This document shows positions 22,554 through 29,225 of a stretch of DNA of 29,225 nucleotides, one piece after another. The notes beneath the pieces are model-generated. The model was not told the origin of the DNA and made no database searches. It saw only the letters and a list, made by a program, of their open reading frames with translations. Source of the DNA: Candidatus Zhuqueibacterota bacterium. GTDB lineage: Bacteria; Zhuqueibacterota; Zhuqueibacteria; Residuimicrobiales; Krinioviventaceae. The stretch's first letter is position 1, and the number at the start of each line of letters is the position of its first letter. Where the stretch lies: NCBI GenBank assembly GCA_003854995.1, contig RQOI01000162.1:1-29225 (forward strand). The letters are read 5' to 3'. The translations under genes were made by a program, and so were the position numbers.

Positions 22554-22748
22554 TCATAACTCGGCGCTATGGGGATCTGGTATTGGCACCTGAATTAGGG
22601 AAGCCGTTGAATCATTTTCATCATTCCACACAAGCTCCAAATATCTGTTATTATTCTCATCCTGCGGCTCCATGTTTAATGCTAATAAATAGTCTGTACC
22701 TTTTGGTGTTGGATTGAAGCCAAATATTAGCAATTTCTCGTCATTCAA
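22554..22748 (-). pseudogene. Unrecognised protein-like fragment
   Basis: From a TTG at 22748 this frame gives 64 residues (NDEKLLIFGFNPTPKGTDYL, then LALNMEPQDENNNRYLELVW, ending PIPDPHSAEL). The frame is open further upstream, to about 22827, without any ATG, and the extra residues (SNIKRKYKTGIFSADNFIL) look like the same protein. No ribosome site was found. It abuts the ATPase gene end and the promoter side of the glycosylase gene. It is probably the C-terminal stub of a gene cut off when one of these was inserted. Confidence 0.3.
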
Positions 22749-22848
22749 TATAAAATTATCGGCAGAAAAAATTCCAGTTTTATATTTGCGCTTGATGTTT
22801 GAGCAGAATTTCGTACATTTTTAGTGTTTTAGAACAGACGAGGACACT

Positions 22849-23745
22849 GTGCCAGAATATCCCGATATCACGATTTATATTGAGCGACTGAACGAATTCA
22901 TCACTGGACAAACGGTCGAGCGCATTCGACTGCTGAGCCCTTTTTTTTTGCGGACGGTGGAGCCGCCGATCACCCAAGTCGAAGGTCTAAAAGTCAAAGG
23001 TCTACAACGAATTGGCAAGCGAATCATTTTCCGGTTGGCCAATGAATTATATCTCGTGCTGCACCTCATGGTTGCAGGTCGATTGCACTGGAATGAAAAA
23101 GGCGCAGCGGTGAACCGAAAAATCGGTTTGGCTGCCGTGGATTTCCCGCACGGCACGTTGACCATCACAGAGGCTGGGACAAAGAAACGGGCGTCACTGC
23201 ATGTGGTGCGGGGGGAAGAATATCTCGCCGAATTCGATCGCGGCGGCTTGAACGTCCTCGTCGCCACCCTGGGAGAATTCTCCGAACGATTGCGAGGGGA
23301 GAACCACACTCTCAAGCGGGCGCTCACTGACCCCCGGCTGTTCGACGGCATCGGCAACGCCTATTCGGATGAGATATTGCATCATGCCCGGCTCTCTCCT
23401 GTCAAGCTGTCGCAAAAACTGAGCGACGCTGAGATCGCCCGGCTATATGACTCATGTCGATCGCAGCTGCAGGAGTGGACCGAGCGCCTGCGTCGAGAGA
23501 CCGGTAGTGGATTTCCGAAAAAAGTGACCGCATTTCGAGCCGACATGGCGGTGCACGGCAAATACGGGCAATCCTGCCCGGTCTGCGGAACAGCGGTGCA
23601 GCGCATACGCTACGCGGACAATGAGACGAATTACTGTCCCCGCTGCCAAACCGACGGCAAGCTCTTGTCGGACCGCAGTCTCGCCCGATTGCTCAAGGGG
23701 GACTGGCCCAAGACCATCGAGGAACTGGAAAATCGCCCAAAATGA
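22849..23745 (+). CDS. Fpg/Nei-family DNA glycosylase/AP lyase
   Basis: A 298-residue base-excision repair enzyme that removes oxidised purines or pyrimidines and nicks the abasic site. The processed N-terminus is PEYPDI: the catalytic proline and glutamate (P1, E2) are present, in the MPEYPDI variant of the usual MPELPE. The helix-two-turn-helix is GIGNAYSDEILHHARLSP. The C-terminal zinc finger is CPVCGTAVQRIRYADNETNY and CPRC (C-x2-C ... C-x2-C), complete. A GTG start is used, with GAGGA nearby. The stop overlaps the dihydrofolate-reductase start by four bases (ATGA), so the two are translationally coupled. Whether its preference is Fpg-like or Nei-like cannot be told from sequence here. 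Confidence 0.93.
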   Translation: MPEYPDITIYIERLNEFITGQTVERIRLLSPFFLRTVEPPITQVEGLKVKGLQRIGKRIIFRLANELYLVLHLMVAGRLHWNEKGAAVNRKIGLAAVDFPHGTLTITEAGTKKRASLHVVRGEEYLAEFDRGGLNVLVATLGEFSERLRGENHTLKRALTDPRLFDGIGNAYSDEILHHARLSPVKLSQKLSDAEIARLYDSCRSQLQEWTERLRRETGSGFPKKVTAFRADMAVHGKYGQSCPVCGTAVQRIRYADNETNYCPRCQTDGKLLSDRSLARLLKGDWPKTIEELENRPK

Positions 23746-24209
23746 AGATCATCATCGCCGCAATGGGCGCCAATCGCGTCATCGGAGCGGGTAACAGACT
23801 GCCATGGCGGGTGCCGGAAGAATATAGTCATTTTCTCTCCCTCATCACGGCGCAGACCGTCATCATGGGGCGGAAAACCTACGAGATATTCAGCAAGGAT
23901 CTGCCGAGCAAAAGGAACCTGGTCATCAGTCGCGGCCATAAACAGTATGCTCGAGCGACGGTCTTTTCGTCCATTGACGAGGCGCTCAAAGAAGCTGAAC
24001 GACATCCAGAGGACATTTTTTTTGCCGGCGGCGCGACTATCTATGAGTGGGCGCTGGAGGTAGCAGACAAGATGTACTTGTCATTAATCAAAGGGGAATA
24101 TCACGGAGACGCCTTTTTCCCGCCATTCGACAAGACGAAATGGGAAATCCAAAGTCGAGTCGACCACCCTGCATTTCAATTCATAGTCTATTCAAGGAAG
24201 AAAAGCTGA
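23742..24209 (+). CDS. folA: Dihydrofolate reductase
   Basis: Reduces dihydrofolate to tetrahydrofolate with NADPH; cytoplasmic. At 155 residues it has normal length. Family landmarks are IIAAMGANRVIGAGNRLPWR (Met20-type loop) with the acidic substrate residue a Glu in VPEEYSHF, TVIMGRKTYEIF (NADPH-binding GRKT), NLVISR, and IFFAGGATIYEWAL (the GG nucleotide turn). Glu in place of the Asp of E. coli DHFR at the pteridine site is common in Gram-positive and other bacterial enzymes. The start overlaps the glycosylase gene by ATGA. A pairing of a DNA repair enzyme with nucleotide/folate supply is functionally plausible. Confidence 0.95.
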   Translation: MKIIIAAMGANRVIGAGNRLPWRVPEEYSHFLSLITAQTVIMGRKTYEIFSKDLPSKRNLVISRGHKQYARATVFSSIDEALKEAERHPEDIFFAGGATIYEWALEVADKMYLSLIKGEYHGDAFFPPFDKTKWEIQSRVDHPAFQFIVYSRKKS

Positions 24210-24346
24210 TCTTTCGTCATCCAGCGAAAACAGGGTTTCGCAAGCAAGAGCGAAAAGAGAACGAAAATTATTCAATGCAATTACATGAACCTTTCTCCTT
24301 TTCAATTGTATGATAACGTACATAATATATCAATGGAGATCGAGTC

Positions 24347-25534
24347 ATGCAAAAATCTATCCTCATCATTCTCATCCTTTTGATGCACACCTCTGTTTTC
24401 CCCGCTTTTCCGCAAAAAGTGCATCGCATCACACAGGAGTACTATTCCAACGACTGGTACAAAACGCAATCAGAGCTGTGGAAGAAAGAAATCGATACAA
24501 ATCCACAAAATGCGGCGGCCTGGGAAAACTACTATTATGCTAATCGCTATGCCCGCTTTGAGGATATCGACTCGAAAGAAAAACAGGCCAAATTGGCGCA
24601 GATCATCGACGAAATGGAACGGGCGATTCCGGATTCGTATGAATATACACTTCTCAGGGCGTGGAATAGCCACGATGTCAATGATATTTCCGGTTTTGAA
24701 AAAGCCTATAAAATGAATCCCGCGCGCCCTGATCCGCTGTACAGTATGATCACACACCATGAGCTGAACGGGAATGTGGCCAAGGCGGAAGAGCTGTACC
24801 AGGCATTATACAAGACAGCGGATACGATCACACCTCTGCTCGATTACAATTACAACGTCCTCCTGTCGCTCGAAAAAGATGCCATTCTGTTCACCAACGG
24901 CGACAACGACACCTATCCCGCACGCATGCTGCAGGTTGTCAAGGGCATTCGACCGGATGTGACGATCATCAACATTGGCATGGCACTATCGGAAAAATAT
25001 CTGCTGCGAAAATTAAAAGAACACGATCATGCAGTTGACGGTAAAATATTGAAACAACAGGCAGGTATTGGCGCCGATGACATTCCGACCGATATGAAAG
25101 GGAAATTTTTGGCAACACTTGTCACTGATTTGACAACACGATATCCTGACATAAAAATATACTTTGCATTGACGGTTTATGATCCGTTCAAAGAAGCCTT
25201 CAAAGATGCACTCTATTTGACCGGCCTCGCAGAACGCTATGCAAAAAGTCCATTGGATAATATTGCTTTTTTGCACAAGAATATTGAAGGAGAGTTTCGT
25301 CTGGATGACGTGCTGTGCAAATGGTACAGTGAAGAATATGTCGGCAAAAACATGATGTCGTACATGAATTTGAATTATATCCCGGCATTCGTAAAGCTGG
25401 CTGAGCATTATCAAATGGCAGGTGACACACAGCGGGCCACTCGTTGGGCGGAGAAGGCGATGATGCTGGCGAAAAATGGAGAAAATGACGAGCTCATTCA
25501 GTTCATAAGAGCAAAGGGATTCCAGATCAATTAA
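24347..25534 (+). CDS. Secreted TPR-like protein with DUF2723-type soluble motif
   Basis: A 395-residue protein with a signal peptide (MQKSILIILILLMHTSVFPA). Helical repeat-like segments follow (WKKEIDTNPQNAAAWENYYY, DISGFEKAYKMNPARPDPLY, AKAEELYQALYKTADTITPL). A distinctive stretch then reads ILFTNGDNDTYPARMLQVVK, GIRPDVTIINIGMALSEKYL. This stretch is the hallmark of the soluble C-terminal part of DUF2723 (PMT-like, GT117) membrane glycosyltransferases, but here the membrane part is absent. It ends with another TPR-like helix pair (YIPAFVKLAEHYQMAGDTQR). GGAG lies upstream of the ATG. Only five bases separate it from the sigma-factor gene, so the three genes form an operon and it may be a sensor or target of that sigma system. 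Function unknown. Confidence 0.8.
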   Translation: MQKSILIILILLMHTSVFPAFPQKVHRITQEYYSNDWYKTQSELWKKEIDTNPQNAAAWENYYYANRYARFEDIDSKEKQAKLAQIIDEMERAIPDSYEYTLLRAWNSHDVNDISGFEKAYKMNPARPDPLYSMITHHELNGNVAKAEELYQALYKTADTITPLLDYNYNVLLSLEKDAILFTNGDNDTYPARMLQVVKGIRPDVTIINIGMALSEKYLLRKLKEHDHAVDGKILKQQAGIGADDIPTDMKGKFLATLVTDLTTRYPDIKIYFALTVYDPFKEAFKDALYLTGLAERYAKSPLDNIAFLHKNIEGEFRLDDVLCKWYSEEYVGKNMMSYMNLNYIPAFVKLAEHYQMAGDTQRATRWAEKAMMLAKNGENDELIQFIRAKGFQIN

Positions 25535-25539
25535 TTTTC

Positions 25540-26130
25540 ATGAATGTGTTCCGGCAAATTCTAAGAACAAAAACAGACGAAGAGCTGATGCGCGCGCTGC
25601 AGTCCGCTGATACACGGGCGCTTGAGGTGTTATATGATCGCTATAGCGAGCGCTTGCTCAATTATTTTTATCGTATGCTAGGGGACAAGGATACCGCGCA
25701 CGACATGTTGCAAGATCTCTTTTTAAAACTCATCGACAAACCGCATCTATTCAATCCGGAAAAACGATTTGTCACCTGGATTTACAAGATCGCTTCGAAC
25801 ATGTGCAAAAATGAATACCGCCGTCGCGACATTCGAAAAATGGAGCGACCTCTGTCGGAATCGGATGCGCCGCTTGACTCGGCGACAACCATAAAAAAGC
25901 CGGATGAATCGTACGATCTCAATTCATTTAGCGAATCAGTATATGCAAAGCTAGCCTCCCTCGATGAGGAGAAACAAAACACATTCATTTTGAGATTTCA
26001 GCAGCAGCTATCCATAAAAGAAATAGGTGCGGTGCTTGATTGTCCGCAAGGGACAATCAAGTCGCGTCTATTTTATACCATCCGCACCCTGGCAGATGAA
26101 CTATATGAATACAATCCGAATGTGAGGTAA
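25540..26130 (+). CDS. ECF-type RNA polymerase sigma factor
   Basis: A 196-residue sigma-70-family protein with regions 2 and 4 only. Region 2 is VLYDRYSERLLNYFYRMLGD, DTAHDMLQDLFLKL, FVTWIYKIASNMCKNEYRRR. A short linker (about residues 103-131) follows. Region 4 is LDEEKQNTFILRFQQQLSIK, EIGAVLDCPQGTIKSRLFYT, with the helix-turn-helix that reads the -35 box. No ribosome site is evident at the ATG, only five bases after the previous gene, so it is probably made by translational coupling. The downstream zinc anti-sigma gene starts three bases after its stop. The sigma factor is likely held inactive at the membrane until an envelope signal arrives. Confidence 0.93.
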   Translation: MNVFRQILRTKTDEELMRALQSADTRALEVLYDRYSERLLNYFYRMLGDKDTAHDMLQDLFLKLIDKPHLFNPEKRFVTWIYKIASNMCKNEYRRRDIRKMERPLSESDAPLDSATTIKKPDESYDLNSFSESVYAKLASLDEEKQNTFILRFQQQLSIKEIGAVLDCPQGTIKSRLFYTIRTLADELYEYNPNVR

Positions 26131-26133
26131 TAT

Positions 26134-26637
26134 ATGAGCCGATGTCAGGACATTCGCCAATATATCGTTCAAAATTCCATCGCACCGATCGCACGAGATT
26201 TACAGGAAATTATTGCAGCGCATCTGCAGTCATGCCAGGCGTGTCGTCAGTTTAGTCGTGAGATTGCGGCCATTGGACAAGCCGGTGAACATGCCAGAGT
26301 CCGAGCAAGGCCTGAGCTGAAGCGATTCCTGATCAAACGAATACGCGACAAACAAATTCATCAAAAATTGCCGGATAGAATCCGTCACTTTCTCACCATT
26401 CGAGTCGCTTTGTATCAGGCCGCATTTGTCGCATTATTGCTCTTCTTTCTCGTTCTCGCTTCACCCAGGTTGAAAAGATCACAACACTTGTCCGAGCCGC
26501 ACATGACGCCGACATTGGCGGATACCAGTTTGAACGTCATCAATCTGCAACAGATCATTCAAATCGTCGATTCGCAAAAAGTGGGCTCGAATTTGCGTGC
26601 GGATACGGTGCTGGCGAAGATTTTGTATACACTCTGA
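26134..26637 (+). CDS. Membrane anti-sigma factor with zinc-binding ZAS motif
   Basis: A 167-residue protein. The N-terminal domain holds the anti-sigma zinc motif: Cys4, His30, Cys34 and Cys37 (C-x25-H-x3-C-x2-C; AAHLQSCQACR). One transmembrane helix lies at about residues 87-109 (ALYQAAFVALLLFFLVLAS), leaving a short outer part of about 58 residues. It binds and silences the sigma factor encoded three bases upstream; release usually follows proteolysis or a redox/zinc change. GTGAGG lies ahead of the ATG. The outer part ends in a repeat-free segment (LQQIIQIVDSQKVGSNLRAD) that may sense the signal. The hairpin at 26660-26692 follows 22 bases later. Confidence 0.88.
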   Translation: MSRCQDIRQYIVQNSIAPIARDLQEIIAAHLQSCQACRQFSREIAAIGQAGEHARVRARPELKRFLIKRIRDKQIHQKLPDRIRHFLTIRVALYQAAFVALLLFFLVLASPRLKRSQHLSEPHMTPTLADTSLNVINLQQIIQIVDSQKVGSNLRADTVLAKILYTL

Positions 26638-26640
26638 AAC

Positions 26641-26692
26641 TTGCCAGGCACCTCCGAATAATTGCCAGGCACCTCGGAGGTGCCTGGCAATT
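26641..26692. repeat. Direct and inverted 14-16 base repeat forming a strong hairpin
   Basis: The unit TTGCCAGGCACCTC occurs at 26641-26654 and again at 26662-26675. The second copy is followed, after one base, by its perfect reverse complement (26677-26692), giving 16-base arms from 26660 to 26692. Left and right arms could alternatively pair from the first copy. It sits between two convergent genes, with no long T run after it, so it may be a bidirectional terminator. Its perfect symmetry and duplicated left arm also fit a dispersed REP/MITE-like element. Confidence 0.8.
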
Positions 26693-26701
26693 TCAATGAT
26701 A

Positions 26702-27889
26702 TTATTGAATACCACCTATAGCCATATCCGGCACAAGGTGCGATAAAAAATAGTCGCACGGTAAGCAAAGAATATCTTTTATGCGCAATTTTTCCGAGCC
26801 CCGGTAAAGCAGATACGTTTTGCCCTCGGGATAGTCCTCCCGAAAGGCCTCAAGTGACCGGAGGTCCTCAGGACGCACTCGGCTCGAATTCTTCACTTCC
26901 AGAGCCACGAGCTCCCGTTCCCCGTAAACGACAAAATCAACCTCGACGCCCTTCCGGGATCGCCAAAAATATAGGGAATTATCATGCTGCGAGTAGGCAA
27001 TCCATGCTCGAAGGTGTTGTGCGACAAGTCCTTCAAGCGCAGCACCATCAATTTCTTCAGGCCGGTCGAGCGGTCCTTTTGGCCGCAGGGTTCGGAAAAC
27101 ACCCGTATCAAAAAAATAAAACTTGGGGTGGGACGAGACAGCTCGCCTGGCTCGTTTAGTAAATACGGGGATTTTAAAAGCTAACAGTATATCCTGCAGA
27201 ATAGCAATATATCCCTCTACCACCTTTCGTTCAATCGCACACTCCCTGGCAATGTTGCTCATATTCAAAACCGACGCATGCGAAAAACTGGCCGCTTCCA
27301 AGAATCGAGTGAAATTGCCGACATTTCTGACCATGCTTTCAATTTGCACCTCTTCCCGAACATAGAGTTCAACATAGGCGTTGAGAACATCTGCGGGTGT
27401 TTCGGAGGCGCACACGATCGGCAGGAGACCGTTTTGAAGGGCAAAGCCAAAGTCAATTGCTTTTGCCTCAGAGAGTAAAAAGGGATGCATCGTCCTCAAT
27501 AGAACCCGTCCGGCGAGAAGATCAATTCCTGTGCGTTTGAGTTTACGCGAGCTGGAACCTGTCAGAATAAATGTTATTTTCCTTTTTTGTTCAACAAGAC
27601 TATGGACCACATCCAGGAGTTCGGGCACTTTTTGTACTTCATCAACAATGACCATTTTTGCATCAGGATTGCCGGCAATAAGCTCAAAAAGCCTTTCGGG
27701 ACGCGCGGAATAGAGTCGAAAGAGATCGGGTTTCAACAGGTCAACAGTCAAGGCATCGGGATGCTCGTGCATCAAATATGTAGATTTTCCTGTACCACGC
27801 GGGCCAAAAAGAAAATAACTGCTATCTGGAGGTCGAAGAAATCTTGGAATGTATAATTCCATTTTGAGGCTCATTTTGGAAGTTGTCAT
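26702..27889 (-). CDS. AAA-type ATPase with DUF4143 domain (second copy)
   Basis: A 395-residue ATPase with Walker A FGPRGTGKST at about residues 28-37, Walker B MVIVDEVQKVP, and the sensor LTGSSSRKL. The winged-helix linker is NMSNIARECAIERKVVEGYI. DUF4143 landmarks are PKFYFFDTGVFRTLR, GAALEGLVAQHL, YFWRSRKGVEVDFVVYGERE and LVALEVKNSSRVR, giving D...E.K as in the PD-(D/E)xK core. It is clearly a paralog of the 21383-22552 protein in architecture but differs greatly in sequence, so it is not a recent duplicate. Start choices are 27889, 27874 and 27862; the ribosome site AAAAAGGA is too near the first to decide. It converges on the sigma operon across the hairpin repeat. Confidence 0.88.
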   Translation of the reverse strand: MTTSKMSLKMELYIPRFLRPPDSSYFLFGPRGTGKSTYLMHEHPDALTVDLLKPDLFRLYSARPERLFELIAGNPDAKMVIVDEVQKVPELLDVVHSLVEQKRKITFILTGSSSRKLKRTGIDLLAGRVLLRTMHPFLLSEAKAIDFGFALQNGLLPIVCASETPADVLNAYVELYVREEVQIESMVRNVGNFTRFLEAASFSHASVLNMSNIARECAIERKVVEGYIAILQDILLAFKIPVFTKRARRAVSSHPKFYFFDTGVFRTLRPKGPLDRPEEIDGAALEGLVAQHLRAWIAYSQHDNSLYFWRSRKGVEVDFVVYGERELVALEVKNSSRVRPEDLRSLEAFREDYPEGKTYLLYRGSEKLRIKDILCLPCDYFLSHLVPDMAIGGIQ

Positions 27890-28090
27890 TCCTTTTTGAG
27901 AAAATACGTTGGAAAAAGCTCAAAGTCAACCACAAAATGGAAAAGACGTAAAACATCAGCTACGAGCACATTGTCACCTTTGTTTAAAGCCCCCCAATTC
28001 AACAATCAACACGACGGCACAACTCCTCAGGGTATTTGCACCCTGCAGCGCTATTCGTTCTGTATTTCATCCACCATTCGTGCAGCCTTT

Positions 28091-28381
28091 TCATTCATCA
28101 TTCTCAAGACTCTTGTTTTTGGCAAACGCCGATTTCACCGTCACTCCGGCCAATTGACCGATCCGGCCGGTCATGGCGCCAACCTCGTCTGTGCTGCCGT
28201 CGACAATGAGGGAAATGATCGACAGATTGCGCTCACGATAGGGCAAGCCTAACCGACCGATGATAATGGATGAATAGTCGTGCAGAATTTTGTTGAGCAT
28301 ATCGTGCACCTTTTCCGGATCGTGAACAATGACTGCGACGACGCCGATACGTCTGTTTGCAAAAGCAGGCTCATTTATCAT
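28091..28381 (-). CDS. TM1266-type [FeFe]-hydrogenase system regulator
   Basis: A 96-residue protein of the small ACT-like/ferredoxin-fold family named for Thermotoga TM1266, found with iron-only hydrogenase genes. Recognisable segments are RRIGVVAVIVHDPEKVHDML, YSSIIIGRLGLPYRERNL, SIISLIVDGSTDEVGAMTGR and GVTVKSAFAK, all characteristic. The frame is open further upstream, but the ATG at 28381 has GAGGAGAAA just ahead and begins the conserved part. It is alone on this strand. No hydrogenase gene lies in the window, so a maturation or hydrogenase cluster may be elsewhere. An imperfect hairpin (CAGGGT/ACCCTG, 28028-28045) lies downstream but has no T run. Confidence 0.88.
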   Translation of the reverse strand: MINEPAFANRRIGVVAVIVHDPEKVHDMLNKILHDYSSIIIGRLGLPYRERNLSIISLIVDGSTDEVGAMTGRIGQLAGVTVKSAFAKNKSLENDE

Positions 28382-28521
28382 AACTTTCTCCTCAAGGTCA
28401 GAGATCACTTGCGAGGTCGATGCTCTTGATCTTATTTTCAGCAATTTCGCTATATTTTTCAACAAAAAAAAGCTGCATAAATCGTATATTAGGGCATGAT
28501 GACAGAACAGAAGGAGCACCC

Positions 28522-29225
28522 ATGAACATTCTCGAACTCTGTCTCTCGCCGGACTATGGCGGCCTGGAAATTCACATGCGAGATTTCAGCCGCTGGCTCG
28601 CGGACAGGCAGGAGTCACAACTCTTTCTGGCACTTGAGCGCGGTACACGACTCGATGAGTCCTTGAAGCAGTTGCAGAGGCCAACCTGCTACTTTTCGAG
28701 AGCCGGCAAATTCAGCCTGTCGATGGCAAAACAGCTGAGTCAATTCATCATCGAACACGATATTGACATCGTGCACGTGCACTGGAAGAACGACCTGCCG
28801 CTCGTCGCATTGACGAAACAGATGTGCCACAAAAAGTTCAAATTCGTCCACACCCGTCAGATGAACATGCCGGGTAAAAAAAAGGGCTTGTATCACCGCT
28901 TCATTTATCGCTCTCTGGATCTGTTCATCGCCATCACCAAATATCTCCAGCGTCAGGCAGAAGCAAATCTGCCCCTGCCTCCCCAACGAATAGTGCAAAT
29001 CTATTACGGCGTCAAAATGCCGGAACACGCCACACCCGAAAGAACCGCTGAGCTCAAGGCAAAATTCAATTTTCAGGATGCCTTTCACGTCGGTTTGTTC
29101 GGCCGCATCGATGAATATAAAGGTCAGCATCTTTTGCTGGAGGCCATCGAGCAGTTGACTGCCGAGGGATTGAATGTCGATGCTGGTATTGTCGGCGCCG
29201 CATTTGATCCCGATTATGCGCATGC
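28522..29225 (+). CDS. GT4-family glycosyltransferase (C-terminus beyond window)
   Basis: The visible 234 codons give the acceptor half and the start of the donor half of a GT-B enzyme. The N-terminus MNILELCLSPDYGGLEIHMR has the GGLE.H loop typical of GT4 lipopolysaccharide/teichoic-type transferases. It continues DIDIVHVHWKNDLPLVALTK, HTRQMNMPGKKK, LFIAITKYLQRQAEANL and LFGRIDEYKGQHLLLEAIEQ (the donor-binding entrance). The EX7E motif lies beyond the window. AAGGAG stands before the ATG. Divergent to the hydrogenase regulator (140-base gap) and probably part of a lipopolysaccharide or capsule gene set continuing to the right. The leftward 202-codon frame opposite it is a shadow. Confidence 0.92.
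   Translation, partial: MNILELCLSPDYGGLEIHMRDFSRWLADRQESQLFLALERGTRLDESLKQLQRPTCYFSRAGKFSLSMAKQLSQFIIEHDIDIVHVHWKNDLPLVALTKQMCHKKFKFVHTRQMNMPGKKKGLYHRFIYRSLDLFIAITKYLQRQAEANLPLPPQRIVQIYYGVKMPEHATPERTAELKAKFNFQDAFHVGLFGRIDEYKGQHLLLEAIEQLTAEGLNVDAGIVGAAFDPDYAH

Noticed and set aside
28028..28045. CAGGGT/ACCCTG hairpin as a terminator of the hydrogenase-regulator gene
   Set aside because: The stem has only six pairs and no T run follows on either strand; it may be chance.
28615..29223. A 202-codon leftward frame opposite the last glycosyltransferase
   Set aside because: The forward strand carries a clear GT4 protein with a ribosome site; the antisense product has no recognisable motif.
1..29225. 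CRISPR arrays, tRNA or rRNA genes, insertion sequences, prophage or retron-like structures
   Set aside because: No regularly spaced repeats, no tRNA/rRNA-like segments and no transposase, integrase or reverse-transcriptase motifs were seen in any frame.

Overview
The window looks like chromosomal DNA of an anaerobic or facultative bacterium of the FCB superphylum (Fibrobacterota-Chlorobiota-Bacteroidota and relatives such as Calditrichota or KSB1). Three things point there. A type IX secretion (T9SS) C-terminal sorting sequence with NYPNPFNP is encoded at 18555-18905. A candidate promoter with Bacteroidota-type TTTG / TAnnTTTG spacing lies in front of pfkA. A TM1266-type regulator of [FeFe] hydrogenase systems suggests fermentative metabolism. 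No rRNA, tRNA, CRISPR array, insertion sequence or prophage was seen.

Layout. 1-1133: a leftward operon of a PadR regulator, a small zinc-ribbon protein and an exported methyltransferase (cut by the window edge), with a palindromic operator candidate in front. 1263-3690: pfkA, an outer-membrane barrel-like protein with a terminator, and a small conserved protein on the opposite strand. 3867-7808: a tight rightward operon of alpha-L-fucosidase (GH29), a GH30 glycosidase and an iron-ADH / glycerol-1-phosphate-dehydrogenase-like enzyme, followed by the stump of an acetyltransferase gene. 8045-17383: a long leftward surface-glycan or glycolipid region. Read in transcription order it holds PAP2 phosphatase, GT4 glycosyltransferase, PHP-glycosyltransferase fusion, a truncated flippase-like membrane protein, a methyltransferase, a sialic-acid-synthase (NeuB) remnant, a DegT aminotransferase whose tail is that of KdsC, a frameshifted LysE exporter, and a PQQ-type beta-propeller. 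Much of this region is visibly eroded by deletions, one nonsense codon and one frameshift.

17751-22552: a membrane 4Fe-4S ferredoxin; a T9SS-type secreted beta-helix protein (opposite strand) whose sorting tail is cut off by an in-frame TAG; a Blc-type lipocalin; and a DUF4143 ATPase with a good promoter. 22849-24209: a Fpg/Nei DNA glycosylase overlapping dihydrofolate reductase. 24347-26637: a secreted TPR-like protein, an ECF sigma factor and its zinc anti-sigma factor, ending in a striking hairpin repeat. 26702-29225: a second DUF4143 ATPase, the TM1266-like regulator, and the start of a GT4 glycosyltransferase.

The most notable material is the collapsed sialic/nonulosonic-acid operon (9.4-11.8 kb), where deletions have made in-frame chimeras while gene-to-gene start/stop overlaps survive. 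Also notable are the stop codon exactly upstream of a T9SS sorting domain, the fucosidase-GH30-dehydrogenase operon, and the sigma/anti-sigma unit headed by a secreted protein that carries the soluble signature of DUF2723 glycosyltransferases. I saw no complete mobile, defence or otherwise clearly undescribed system.
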